This document shows positions 44,471 to 57,420 of a stretch of DNA of 64,000 nt, in pieces; the first letter of the stretch is position 1, and every line of letters begins with the position of its first letter. Source of the DNA: Daucus carota subsp. sativus (taxonomy: Eukaryota > Streptophyta > Magnoliopsida > Apiales > Apiaceae). The position numbers and the translations under genes were made by a program. The DNA is taken from contig NC_030387.2 of assembly GCF_001625215.2 (NCBI RefSeq), positions 37,223,606 through 37,287,605 of the forward strand. Reading direction: 5' to 3'. The notes under the pieces are model-generated. The model was not told where the DNA came from. It searched no databases and saw nothing but the letters and a program-made list of their open reading frames with translations.

Positions 44471-46265
44471 GTATGCAATAACCTCTGTCCCGACCTGAAA
44501 ACATGCAATCTGCTATAAACTTTTGTGTTTTTCTTTTCATGATTTTCTGGTGCTCTAACTGTCTGGAACAAGTCTTGTTTAACCCAGCGCAAGTCAAAGG
44601 TTGTTAATCTAATGCCAGATTGTATGGTGTTGTATATATACCTACCACATTGCTTTTTAATCGCCAAGTTTCCTACCAAAGTTTTATTCATAATCCTTAT
44701 AGGTTGCATTGTTATCGGCTTATCGCCACAGCATATTTTAACTGACTTAAGATCAGTTAGTCGTAGCAGGTAAGGCTTGGTTATTGGTCTCTGCTTCTGA
44801 TGCTTTTAATAAAAAATGCTTCTTATTTTCTCCCACTTCAGGTCTTCTACAGACATGTTGGCTATAACTCAGCAGTGCATATATATGGGCATGTTGATAG
44901 GTACATAATTGTAGCTCGAGTAAAAAGATACAATGTGTAAAATTATCAAATCTAGTACGTACATTTGAGTCCTATAGGAGTTGGATAATTTATAGGTGCT
45001 GCAACTAGGCAAAGAATGTTATATTCTGGAATTGCTTAGTTTGACATAATGTCAAGAAATTTTTTTTCCTTTGTTTCAATATACTACTTTCATGGTACTA
45101 TTCCCAAATAATAAATTTACTGTTGAAAAGCACAGCTATTGCTATCCAATCTATGAATCGTGATCTGATGGTGCAATGAATATATGACAGTTATTTTAGG
45201 AACAATATATATACTGGTAGGAGATTCTTCTATATAAGCACCATAGCTCAAGGTAATAGACAGTATTCTGAAATTTGAAATGATTGCCAAAGACATTAAG
45301 TACGGTTAGATGACTTCTTGTTTAGGCATTTTGGTTAATTTTTGTAGAGAGAGATGCCCTTACAGATTTGTCCAGCAACTTTAATACAACCATCAAACCC
45401 TTTGTCTGCTTCCAGTGATGGTTCTGGCCTTCTGGACCTTGAACTTGAGTCTTATCATTGTTACGCATATAATAACTTCAATTCAAAGCTAAGAAATCTC
45501 TTTGGCAGAATGTGCTGCTAAGGAACAACACAAGACCAGACTTTTCCTTGCAATAGGGTATCTGTATAGGCAGTAGCTATTGATCTCAGGACTGATATTG
45601 CTATGACTCTTACCATTCTTCAAATTCTTGAAGGAAAACAGTCGCTTGAGATCAACTGTTGTGCATGCGCGAGAGCTGGGGTATATCTTTCTCTAGTGAA
45701 ATTTCTGTATCTAGAAGCTTAGGTGGATACCTGAAGAGTCGATTCACCACCTTTCTTTCCGCGATTTGTCATACCTGTAAGTCGATCCGACTTGAACAGT
45801 CAGAGCGACACCCTTAGATCTAAGGTCATGCCATCTCTCTTCTAGGTTCCTGGTTTTCTTGGAAGTCCATGATTTCCAGAGGGGATGTAGAGACCATTTG
45901 TTTGTAAATGGTTTGAAATCTGAAGGACCCTTTTCTAGAAGTTCAGTCCCTTGAATAGGAATTTCTCCGTGTGTTTGACTAATAAATAAAAATCTTCAAC
46001 TTTAGCTGGTATAGCAGACAATAATTCAATGTTTATATTTATATATTTAATACCGCAACTTTGGACATATTTATTGAGTTGATCTTAGCATTAGCTTTGG
46101 TCAAGAATGTAGCAATTTCCAACAGAAGCTTCCAAGTTAGTAAACAATTTTTATATCCTCTCTGAGACACCTTAGTTAAAAAATTATTTCAATTCCTCTC
46201 TATGTATTAGAGTTCCTAGCTCCCAAATCTTTATATGGTTCATACATCTTTCTCTTCTATAAGAT
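44471..46265. other. Region between ectodomain exons A and B
   Basis: About 1.8 kb with no supported coding exon. The part from 45360 to 45700 has a somewhat higher GC content and short frames, including one ending in ILQILEGK, which might be the remnant of a receptor-kinase C-terminus. I could not establish this. Either promoter for exon B or intron for an exon A transcript. Confidence 0.35.
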
Positions 46266-47040
46266 ATGCTTTTCTATAGATTTCCAGCTCCGTTTCTCTA
46301 CCTTGCCATCTTACTATTCACTCTAGGCCATCTGCCCGCGAGTTACTGTCAGGTTTACCGAGAATTTAATGAGTGCGGCAAGCGTTTCCGATGTGGCAAC
46401 TTCTCAAATCTTGACTACCCTTTTTGGGGAGGCGATCGACAGTCCTACTGTGGGCATCCAGCGTTCCAGCTAAATTGCCAGGAAAACGTCACTTTCATAA
46501 ATTTACGGTCAAAACAGTATCGAGTTCTTGGAGTAGATACTAGATCTCAGGTTATTACCGTTGCTAGGGAAGACTTGTGGAACAATACCTGTCCAAGCCC
46601 TATCAACAACACAGACTTGGATTATACTCTTTTTAGTCATCCTTCTGACGATCAGAACCTGACGTTGTCATATGGTTGCGCTTCTGTCCTAGGCCAGCAA
46701 TCACTGTTTAAATTTGATTGCCCGGTGAATGGTGCCCGCAGTGACAGTTATTTCACTACACGAGACGCAGCTTTAGTTGCACCTAATATAGCCCAGCTAA
46801 CCTGCGATACCCGAATTACTGTTCCTATTAATCAGACATCAGCTGACGCGTTAAGCAGTGCAAGTTCGTCAGAAAATGACCTTAAGGAAGTTCTGAAAGC
46901 TGGTTTCAGGTTGAAGTGGGATGCAAACGACAGCATCTGCAATGAATGTGCTCGACCAGGTGGACGATGCGGCTATAACTCAAGTACCTCGTCCTTTGCT
47001 TGTTATTGTTCTGATCGACAATGCAATTTGATCGACTCAG
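46266..47040 (+). CDS. LRK10L receptor kinase, alternative ectodomain exon B
   Basis: An open exon of 258 codons plus one base. A signal peptide (FLYLAILLFTLGHLPASYCQ) is followed by CGKRFRCGNFSNLDYPFWGG, YCGHPAFQLNC and the C-terminal WAK-associated motif CNECARPGGRCGYNSSTSSF. The GT at 47041 gives phase 1. A stronger donor seven bases later (G|GTAAGT at 47048) would give phase 2 and break the frame to 50091, so 47040 is preferred. Joined to the shared exons the product would be 689 aa. Ectodomains A, B and C are clearly related but diverged, with several N-glycosylation sequons in each. Confidence 0.82.
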
Positions 47041-48496
47041 GTAATGGTAAGTCCCCTTTCTGTACTTCTGTAAACCTTGTATTAGTTTCAACTCTTGTCC
47101 GTCAATCAATTATTTTGACTATAATTACGCAACACGGTTGAAGTTTGTGATCCGCAAAACCATTAAGTGTCTGCTTGTTATCTGGTAGTTCAATTCATCT
47201 AAGTTCCGCTAATTCAACCCAGAACATTCGATTGATTGTCAAATTACTAGACTATTTTGGCAGGATCTGGTCTGTGTTGAGACCATAACAACCGGGGGTC
47301 TCTGTCGTGAATGTGAATCAACCAAAACACATGTCTTTATTTATCAGTTTTCTGTGTCAAAGGTGCACTAGGGGAATTTTTATTTGTTTCTCATTTTAGT
47401 TTTGATATCCATAGATGGGGTGAACAGAAGTGTGACAAAATTGACCGGGTCTTTGATGTCATCCACAGTATATATTAAAAGTATTGGATTTTAGATCTAG
47501 TTGCAAGTCATGCAAGTTGAAATATAGAACACTCCCATTATTCTCATGTCTAATTTTTTATTGGGTCCTGATCCCCGACAACTGGTTGCTGGAGAGAGTT
47601 TATATAACATACAAATCCAAGGGTGTTGGATCTATATTTCAAGGTCCAGATTCAAGCAATTTTTTTTTTTGCCATCCGTTATAATTTTCCACGGATCGGA
47701 CTTCTTCCCTTCCGCGGAAAGCAAAAAAAAAAAAAATTGAATCTACACCTTTGAAATTCAAATCTAACGATTCTAAAGTTGTGTGTTGGTTAAGGCTTTC
47801 TTATTGGTGTACAGTAGTACTGTTAACAGGAAAGACAAGATACAGACAGGTGTGCGACTGCGCGTGTATATATGGAACCTAGGCGGCTCTTTCTTGATTT
47901 GTTAATTTCATTTATGTTTTTTTGGCTATTAATTTCAGTTAACTGTTTTCTATGAAGCTGTTTTGAATTTTGATAAATAATTATTTAATTAGTTTTCACT
48001 ATTTTCTATTAACTTATAGCAATCTTTTGAATAAAAATCAACTGTTTTGATAAGTTTATGTTTCTTTCAAAATTAATTTTTCGGCTTGAATTATTATTTT
48101 GATTTCCTAACTACTAGAAAATATTACTCACTCATCCGTCTCTCTTATTTCTTTACAGACTTTTTAACATTATTTGATACCTATTTAAAATATGTATACA
48201 ATATATTTCATATTTTTTCAAATAAATTTCCTGTATAAATAATTTATAAAATTATACTCGTTCCGTCCCAACAAATAATTTACATTCATTGTTTATACGT
48301 ATTTTTAGAGAAAAAGTAAGGTAAAGAACAGTGTGCGGCGAATGAATATAGAATTGAGAATTCACACGCAGACCGCGAAAAGGCCCATACAAACAAAAGT
48401 CAAACAAAGACAGCCCGCCATGTCATTATTCGAAAAACCCGTTGGGCTCCACACAAAACTCAAACTCACCGTGCAAACTCACTCTCACTCTTCACA
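47041..48496. other. Region between ectodomain exons B and C
   Basis: AT-rich, with a possible solitary MULE-type end at about 47562 (GGGTCCTGATCCCCGACAACT, similar to the Pack-MULE TIR) and poly-A/poly-T runs near 47660 and 47730. At about 48255 a lone Stowaway-like end (CTCGTTCCGTCCCAACAAAT) occurs. No gene seen. Confidence 0.4.
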
Positions 48497-51400
48497 ATGC
48501 ACCTCCCCTTCATTCTCCTCCTCCTCATCTCGGCCGCTCCGCCGTCGCTCACCGCCGCCTCGTACCCCAATTGCTCCACCACCTTCTCCTGCGGCCCAAT
48601 CCACAACCTCACTTACCCATTCACCGGCGGCGGTCGGCCCACTTACTGCGGCCCACCTCAATTCCATCTCACTTGTCTCAACCCCACCACTCACCCCGAG
48701 TTAACTCTCAACTCACTCACTTACCGAGTTCTCGCAATCAATCAAACTCAACAAACCCTAACCCTAGCCAGATCAGATCTTTACAACACCCCCTGTCCTC
48801 AAAAGCTCATCAACACTACTCTCAATTCCAGTATCTTCACTCTTGATTCCGACAATGTGAAGCTTAATTTGTTTTACGGGTGTTTTTTATCGATAATTCC
48901 TCAGTCACTGAAGGCGTTTAGCTGTAATGTGAATGGTGCTGAGTCTAGTGATGCTTATTACTTTGTTGGCTTGGTTCCGGTGATCAATTATATTCAGTGT
49001 GCTGTCAGTGTTGTGGTTCCGATACTCGGGATAGCGGGAGAGAGATTGAGGAGTAATTTAGCTACTCTGGACGATGTTTTGGTGTCGGGGTTTGGAGTGA
49101 AGTATAGTGATCCTTTTAGTGATCAGTGTTTGAATTGTAGTAAATTGGGTGGGCAATGTGGGGTTTTGGCTAATCCGATCCGACCTGTTTGCATTTGTCA
49201 AGATAAACTGTGTGTTGATGCAGGTATCTGATCGTTTCATATACTGAATCATTTTTTGTTGTAATCGTGTGTTTTAGATGGATCGTATTTAGAATTATTA
49301 GTTAGTACTTTCTTAGGCTTCGTATTCATCAAATAAACCTAGAGAAGTCTAATTGTTATCATACCAAACATTCTTGCCACACTATAGATTACCGCATTAT
49401 AATTGATAGAACAGTTTATTTCACATGAACGTGATCTAGAATGACTTGGAAGTTTATAGAATAGCTTGCCTTCGTGTTCTTAATAAATTATGAGAATATT
49501 GGGGTCACAGGAAAACGAATTTGAGTCTCCCACGAGCCCCTAAGCTCTAAGACTATATAAAGTGACCCATTCTCATAAAATCTCAAGGTGTTGGGAGCAG
49601 GGCTTACCAGGATCCTAGTGTATCAACTATCAATAGCTAATGGGTTGGAGTAGACTACATTTTAATAGCTAGCCTGAGATTTAGTTCTTTAGCTCACTGG
49701 TACAAATGTAACGGGGAAAGCAGTCTAACTGAATCCGAAATTTATGTTGGCTGACCTAGTTAAATTAGAAAAGGTCTGTGAACATATTGTATCTGGTTAT
49801 GTAATTAACCCTGATTGATTCCCCTGGTGCGGTCACTGTATTAGCATGTAAAGTATAAAATTTGAACCAAGCATTTCGATCTGGATATAGTGGAGCCAGA
49901 TTTTTCTATTTCTGTGACATTGTTATAAGCAAAAGTTAAAGACATAGTGAACTAATTCACATTGTCTTTGATTTTTGATTCAAGGGTCTCATTGTAAAAC
50001 ATTTGGTTGGAATCACACTTGTCAATAGACTTTGTTTAGAGTATATTAGTCATGCTTTGCTAATTCTTAAAATGTCTTTTATATGTGCAGGAAAACATGG
50101 TAAATCAACTCCAAAACTAAGCATAGGTAAAGCTTATTTTGCAGTAGAGCTCTGTTATCCTGTTTTCGCCATTTATATTTTCAGAAGATATTAATACGGT
50201 CTTGCACTTCCAGTCATCTCTGTGGTAGGTGCTGTTATTGCTGGCGCTGCCATTACATGGTTATACTTCTTTTGGTGGCAGAGGAGAAAACAAAAAACTG
50301 CCCAGTCTGCAACACACATTGAGAGCAAAGACCATCCAGCTACTTCAGCCAAATCTCTTACTACCGCAACATCAACTCATTTCACCAAAAGCATTCCTTC
50401 CTATACTTCCTCAGGGTTCGGGTCGGGAAAGGGAAGCACCTACTTTGGAGTTCAGGTCTTCGACTACGCAGAACTTGAAGAGGCCACTGATAATTTTAAT
50501 CCTTCCAGAGAACTCGGAGATGGAGGCTTTGGTACTGTATACTATGGTAAGACCTCTTTCTTATTATATCAGTTGGTACTGTATGCTATGGTAAGAGCTC
50601 TTATTAAAAATAATTATCCTGATTAGGCACGCTTCAAGATGGTCGTGTAGTGGCAGTTAAGAGACTATATGAGAACAATTTTAAGCGGGTACAGCAGTTT
50701 ATGAATGAAGTTGAAATCCTGACAAAGTTGGATCATAAAAACCTAGTAAAGTTGTATGGATGCACTTCCAAGCGAAGCCGAGACCTCCTCCTTGTTTATG
50801 AATATATACCAAATGGAACGGTAGCTGATCATCTACATGGTAAACAAGCGAATTCAGGTCTGCTCTCTTGGTCTGTCCGGTTGAAGATTGCTATAGAAAC
50901 AGCTGAAGCCTTGGCTTATCTGCATGTCTCCGGTATCATTCATCGTGATGTCAAAAGTAACAACATTCTCCTGGACAACAGCTTCTGTGTAAAAGTTGCT
51001 GATTTTGGGTTGTCTAGATTGAATCCAAATAATGCCACTCACGTTTCGACAGCTCCACAAGGTACACCTGGATACGTTGATCCTGAGTATTACAAGCTTT
51101 TCCAGCTCACTGATAAGAGTGATGTCTATAGCTTCGGAGTGGTCTTAGTCGAGCTTATATCATCATTACCAGCTCTGGACAGCAGCAGGGACCGATTAGA
51201 TATAAATTTGGCTAGTATGGCTATCAGTAAAATCCAGAACCAGACAATAAACGAGTTAATTGATCCAAGACTTGGATTCAAAAGCAACGCATCAGTCGAA
51301 AAGATGACCACATTGGTTGCAGAGTTAGCATTCCGATGTCTACAGGAGGAGAAGGATCTAAGACCTACAATGCAGGAAGTGGTGGACACCTTGAAGGAGA

Positions 51401-51552
51401 TACAGTGTGAAGATTCAGATGCTCAGAAAGCAGTAGTGTTGGACATTCGGGTGGAGGAAGTTGCACCGCTAAAGGGTAAGGAAGGTTCATTCTCACCAGA
51501 TTCAGTGGCTGACAAATGGATTAGCAACTCTACATCTATTCATAGTGAATAA
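48497..51552 (+). CDS. LRK10L1: LRK10L1-type receptor-like kinase (ectodomain C plus kinase)
   Basis: Exons 48497-49223, 50091-50126, 50214-50546 and 50627-51552 give 673 aa. A signal peptide ([20 protein letters not shown]) precedes a GUB_WAK_bind domain ([31 protein letters not shown]) and a WAK-associated CXXC...GGQCG motif. A 36-base mini-exon follows, then one membrane helix ([19 protein letters not shown]). The cytoplasmic kinase keeps all key residues: [21 protein letters not shown] (Lys), [22 protein letters not shown] and [13 protein letters not shown] with Arg marks it as a likely active RD kinase. Arabidopsis LRK10L1 makes LRK10L1.1 and 1.2 from different first exons; LRK10-type genes are linked to rust resistance and to ABA and drought responses. 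Here two further ectodomain exons (43702, 46266) lie upstream in matching phase. Confidence 0.93.
50531..50603 (+). repeat. 44-bp tandem duplication across a kinase splice donor
   Basis: GGTACTGTATACTATGGTAA at 50531 recurs as GGTACTGTATGCTATGGTAA at 50575, so the exon end and its GTAAGA donor are copied inside the 80-base intron (donors at 50547 and 50591). Use of the second donor would add 44 bases and shift the frame. Confidence 0.85.
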
Positions 51553-52476
51553 GATATGGTTATACACTGGGTACAAATGAAGCCGATATCAGATGGTTCG
51601 AGTGATGTAAAAGTCGAAACTCCCATCGAAGGCTGACATAAAGCTATAGTACATACACATGTAATTATCAGAGCTTGCAACAACCATAGTTATCTTCATA
51701 TCATTCTGACAGATTTGTTTATTTAATTATGCTTGGTCATGGACTCATGGTGTCGTCTGGTAGAAGTACCTTCTAGCAATTATGCGGTAACTTTTGTACA
51801 ATATTGGAGGATTGGGTGAATGTATATTAGTTTTGATAAAATTATTCATGCATATTGATGATTTTTTTTATCAATAATGTATATTATGTCAAATTCTATG
51901 CAAAAAATGCCAGAATTTATCATAGTCCAAACAACAATGTTGGCTAGAATTCAATTTGGTGTCTGTTCTTGAGATATACAAAGATGTAGAGACAAATGCA
52001 GGATTAGTTTCTTTAAATGATTCTTACAAGTTCCGCAATCAGAGGAGTCCTATTCGACTTCTCAAAGCCTGACAGCATTCACACAACAAGACTGCTTGCT
52101 GTATGTGTGATCGATTCTAGTTTATATGGGTATTACTTCTGGAGGAAGCGGTTTTGTATTCAAGAACAGTATTTACATAACATATCTGTACATAAGGCTT
52201 TACAACTTTACAACTTACAAGGTCTTTACTCTTCAGGTTCTCTTTGAAATCCTATTTTCTCTGGCACTTCAGCCTGCATATTAACAGACTTCTGAACATA
52301 AGATAGATAAAGCAATACAGTTTTAAAAGAAGAATAAAAAGTTGGTATTTGCAGCTTGAAAAGGTTAATTTCTGATTCGTACGTAACCACCATTACGGGG
52401 GAATATGATGGTGACTGATAAAGATTAATTTTAGTTCAAAGAAGAAACTTAATGCACAAAGGTAATTCTATCTCAA
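51553..52476. other. Space between converging receptor-kinase and CRS1 genes
   Basis: Holds both 3' UTRs. No gene or repeat is seen; the frame at 52017-52247 has no recognisable content. Confidence 0.45.
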
Positions 52477-55400
52477 TTAGAAGTTTAGATCCCTTACTAG
52501 TTCTCTTCTCAAATCTGAAATTGCCTTCTCTCTTTGATTTGCAAAGAACTTCAAGGACTGAATATACAAGGAGACAACAATTAGCTTTGTTCCCATTGAT
52601 GCAAGATGAATTAATGATATAAAAAAAAAATGGAATTTGTAGGGTAAAGAAGCAGAAAAATGGAAAATATACTTACTCCAACTCTCTGCATTTCAAGTGA
52701 CCTTTCTAGTGCTTCTCTTTTACTTAAAAGATTCTCCGATACCAACTTTAAAGGGCGTTTATAGTTTTTCCCACGATACAAAATTATAGCGTGGCCTTCT
52801 TTCAGCTCCTCTACTGAAATAAGTATTCCACCACTTTGTCTCTGAAGAAGTCTTGCTGTATTTACAATATGGGAGAACACTTTCTGCTTTGTAATCACCT
52901 TCACTAGTTCTCTGTGCTTCCAGTGCTGATGCAATCCTTCTATGACACCATCAAACACCCCTCGCCTTCCTGAAGACATTATCAAGCTGAAGGTACTAAG
53001 AATTATGTGTATTCCCACCAAAGGCACATAGTAAATAAGCTAAACAGCAGCCAGAAGAAAAAACAAAGAATAAAGAATACCTGGTAAGCATCAGTTTTTT
53101 AAATGAAAAGAATTAATTTACCGCACTTAACCAAATGACTAATATAGAAACTACCATACCTAAATTTATAAACCTCAAAAGTAAGAACTATAATGAAGAA
53201 AAACTAGCCATTAAAAAATAAGTGACTACAGTCAATAATGATTGTTTCAAGGAAAGAATGGTATCCCTTTTGCATTTGAATGCCAAGAAATTTAGTAATG
53301 GAGATGGTCTTGTTGATGGCTTTCATCAAACAAGACAACATCTTCAAATTTCAAGCACCCGGGGCTATTACCCAGATTTCTCGCAAAAAAATTAGGTCTT
53401 TATTCGTACTGCTTCTCATTATCATGCTTCAAGCATACTGCATACATAATGAGTATCAATTTTCATCAAGTAAATATTTTCACATCCTAGTAAATTCTTT
53501 CAGCCAGATAGAAAATACGAAGCCAAATTAATAAATAAATTAAGGAGCCAAAATCAAAATTGATGAGTAACCATTGTGTTTAAGAACAAGTATAACTCTT
53601 TGCAGATTCTTAAACAAACATAACATAAGGTAGTAGCAAGACAGAGAAAGTTATAGATTACCAAGAACCAGAGTGCTATCCATCTTCAGACCTATCTTCC
53701 TTAAACATTCTCTCTCTTCTGGGGTTACTATTTCTTGGTCAGCATCCAGTTCAGCAGGTCTCCATGCCGAATTTATTTGCCGTAGATTTTTACTTGACCT
53801 CCCTATCTTCAATTTAAGCTGTAGAATTCCTTATTAATTCATAAACAATTGTTCTTATATTAACACAATTTGAGTGGATATGTTTTAATGTTGATACATA
53901 CCTTTGAGAGTTTGTGTTTTTGCTCTCTCAATTCCTTTTTTAGCTTTCTCTTTTCAGCTTCAAATTGAACATTCACCTTCATGTCTTCACCTTCCAGGTC
54001 CCCACGGTTTGACCGAATATCCTGGAACTCTGACAGGGTTCCAACAGTGCTGTCATAATTTGATGGCTCAACAGTCAAACAAATGTTTCCAATTGCTTCA
54101 GCGCGTGCAGCTTCTTCTTGAAGTTGGCAGCTTCTAAGCTCTATTTCTCTCTCTACCACAAGGTTCGCAACTCTGCAAGGAAGAAAGTCCTTGCCTCTGT
54201 AAATTATTATAATGAATTTATTACGCAATAACAGAACTCCTCCTGTCAGACACTGCACGATAAATTACACTTCACGTAAGTCCATCAAATAACATCACAG
54301 CAATATATAAGAATCCAAGTCATACAGAATTTTCCTACATAGTGGACCTCTTCATTGTTGTCAGATCAACAGCAATTTCATATGAGAAACATACTAGCAA
54401 GCACCTAAATAAGATTATAATATATATGTTTTATGATACTCAACTTGCCTTGAGCTCATCTGCCATTTCAGCATTGTTTGTATTAAGAGCTCCCAACTTC
54501 ACAGCGATCTTCGCAATATGACATTTCTCCCACAGTTTCAAAATGGCTGCAGCCAAGCCTTGGAGATTTCTGTTTCTTCCTACAGAGAAAATAAGGAAGA
54601 ATCAGCATAATTCTCTCAACAAAACTTGGGACATTATTATAATTATGAGAACTTTGCATGTCCATGACAAGCAGTCACCAGGCTCTCCTGTTTTTCAGAT
54701 AGTGATTAGTGAAGTAGATTCGACATCACGTAAAGCAAAGTTTATAAGCTTGTAACTTGAAATGTTTTTATTTGGGGTTTCGGATTCGGGTTGAAAACGG
54801 GTTTCAGGTCGGTATGGTTAAATCCCAAACCCAATCAAAAAATAGTTCAGGTTCCAAAAATAAAACCCGAACCCGAAATTTGATTCAGTAAAACCCAATC
54901 GGATCGGTACATGTTGAGTATCCATCGGATTGGTAAAAATTGTCATCCCTGCCAAATAATGTGAATGCAACAAAAACCTGTTTTAATATAGGATTCGGCT
55001 TCATCAAAGTTTTTTTAATTACTCTCTACATGTATTTAGCCCTAATAATTATAGTCATTAGCCAGATTCTGACTTCTGTGTCTGTTGTTACTCAGGCACC
55101 TCGTCAGATTCAGGAAGTGGTGGAAATTGGCATCACAGTCCATAAGCTACTTCAGTTTGATCTTCAAAGGTACTAGTGTAAATCTACCAATGGTTAATCT
55201 AGCAAATATATCATTAGCTATAAAGAAGGTTTCTGTATTAATGAAATTCATTCCTCTACAAAGAACACGCATCATAACATTTCATAGCTTAGAAACCTCA
55301 TGTAGGGAAGAAAATACCTAAAACAAAATGTGTGGGTAAAGGGCGAGAAAGTTTCCTCAAGTAAGTAAGTTCATCATCAGTCAGTTTTGATCTAGTTTTT

Positions 55401-56840
55401 GGTGGGCAAAGTCTGAATGGTGGTCTAAATCCTGGAACCACTTCTGCAAGCAAGTCTGCATCCACTGGCAAAGGTTTTGGTCTCCACCAATCAATGAAAC
55501 GAGGTCCCAAGCCATCCAATAATCTATTTGCTTCCCTTTCATACAGTGATCCTTCTATTGGTATGATCTCCTCTTCAGTATCATTTTTCCCTATAATTTT
55601 GTTATAGAGTTGATTAGCTGAATAAAAGTGTTGTGATACAGGATATGTGATAAACAAGTTCAAGATGATTACCTAAGTTGTCATTCTTCCTGATAAAAGG
55701 TTTTGGATATTGATATATGTATCCTCTGTAGACAACGAGTGCATCTTTCTTACTCCACACAACTAAACCTCCAGTCTTCAACTGTTCCAAAGGTATCAGT
55801 CAAGGTGGCAATTATACACAACCTTCAAGCCTCTACGTAATGTTTGAAATTATAATGCCTATGTTAAACGTGAGACGATAACTCTATATAATGGTTACAA
55901 CCAAAGCACATATTTGTCATCTCATAGTCAAATATCAAGGGTTCAAAAATAAACTAAGAATTACCAGCGCCAAGAGCATAGAAACAATATAAGATATCCA
56001 TGGAATATATTTAGCAGTTAGAAGTTTATATAGCCTACATTGCCAAAAAACAGATAGAGAGAAAAACCAAACCTCTACAATCTCTCGAGCTCTGTCCATA
56101 TTCCGACACAAGGGAATATCAAATTTAAGCATGGCAAGCTCATTATTCTTCCAAAGAAATCGAATCTGACTAACAATATCCCAAGTCACCCCAGCTTTCT
56201 TCACCTTGACCCACTTTTTCATCTTTGCAGCCTCGCCTCTCAACCTCTCAAGTAACCCACTATCGAGACTCAATTCAGCAGCAGTCACCACTTTCTCTTT
56301 CTTCATCCTCCTAAAAAACACTCTCTCATCTCTTTCCCAAGGCATTTGCTCTCCGAAACCAGAAAACTCATCCTCCTCAACCCCTCCCATCAAAAAATCC
56401 AACTTAATTTGATCTGGGCTTTTCCTAAATTCTTCACTTTCTTCCAAACAAGTTTCTTGAAGCTTTCCGATACTCCGAAAAATCTTGCCCATTGCTTTCT
56501 TTCCTCTCCCACCCTTAACCCTTTTAGTCAATGACTGCCCACCCTCATTTTCTTCACCTCTATCATTGCTAAAGTTCCTATCTTTTCTTAATTTTGAGGG
56601 TTCTATATCATCACCAAGAACAGGGCCTCTCTTCATCCATGGAGGTGTAGGCAATCTAGTACTCAAATTGGGCTGTGCTGAAAAAGAATCATCAGAATCA
56701 GAAGCTTTAGCCCTTGTTTTATCATCTTTTTTGCTGTGATTAAAGCCACTAGAGAAGCTAAATTTGGGTGGAATTGAGCTACAATTGTGAAGAAAAGTGG
56801 AGGAGCTTGATGATGGAGGAAGAAAAAGAATGGAGGTCAT
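52477..56840 (-). CDS. CRS1: CRS1-type chloroplast group II intron splicing factor (three CRM domains)
   Basis: On the minus strand, eight exons (56840-56073, 55781-55673, 55590-55318, 54579-54449, 54252-53902, 53818-53662, 52969-52677, 52557-52477) give 720 aa, the length I recall for Arabidopsis CRS1. The Ser-rich N-terminus ([17 protein letters not shown]) looks like a chloroplast transit peptide. Three CRM RNA-binding domains follow: the first around [20 protein letters not shown], the second from [18 protein letters not shown] to [12 protein letters not shown], and the third from [20 protein letters not shown] to [19 protein letters not shown]1 promotes splicing of the chloroplast atpF intron. 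CFM2/CFM3 are the nearest alternatives; length and position near RELCH and PB1 genes favour CRS1. Intron 4 uses a GC donor. Confidence 0.88.
54253..54448 (-). other. GC-AG intron in CRS1
   Basis: The exon 4 end reads AAG|GCAAGT on the minus strand, the standard GC-AG donor consensus, and the acceptor is TGCAG|TGTCTG. The join gives [19 protein letters not shown], continuous through the second CRM domain. No GT donor nearby keeps the frame. Confidence 0.85.
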
Positions 56841-57420
56841 AGTTTTTTAATTGATAGTCGAAATGTATAAAGATTTGATCTTTTTGAGTTTTGCAAAATG
56901 CATCTATCCAAGAAAAGAAAATCTAATCTTGACGGCACTGAAGAAAGAAAAAGGTGAACTGGTGATGATTTTACTATCACTCTGTCGCATAAAATATCCC
57001 CCTGGCTGCAGTTCATGCTGGTATCACAGAAAGAGTCGCAAAGATAAGGAGGCTTGCCAATTTTGTTTTATTTTTGAAAAAATAAAAAATTCAAAATGAT
57101 AATAATTTATTAAACTATTAATTAAAATTAAGCAGCAAATAAAAATTTAATAAAAAGATTAATGTAATCAAATATTATGTTTATTTTAAAAACTTGGAAT
57201 TATAGTTTGGTCCGATATTTTTCCTTTTCCTCTTTGCTAAGCAAAAAATTTGGATGTTTAAGTAAGTTGTATGTTAATAAGTTCAAAACTTATTGACTTA
57301 TTAATAATTATTAATTGATGGTTAAAATGTACAAGTGGTATTAAAATAGTATAAAAATTGAAAAAAAATATTATACCGAACCGTCCAACCTGACACGTAT
57401 CGAATGTCGTTACAGTTTTG
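56841..57420. other. CRS1 upstream region
   Basis: AT-rich promoter DNA read on the minus strand. No clear TATA box or repeats besides poly-A runs. Confidence 0.4.

Noticed and set aside
45360-45700. Possible kinase C-terminal remnant between ectodomain exons A and B
   Set aside because: Only a short ILQILEGK-like string fits. No HRD, DFG or APE motif could be found, so an independent kinase for exon A is not supported.
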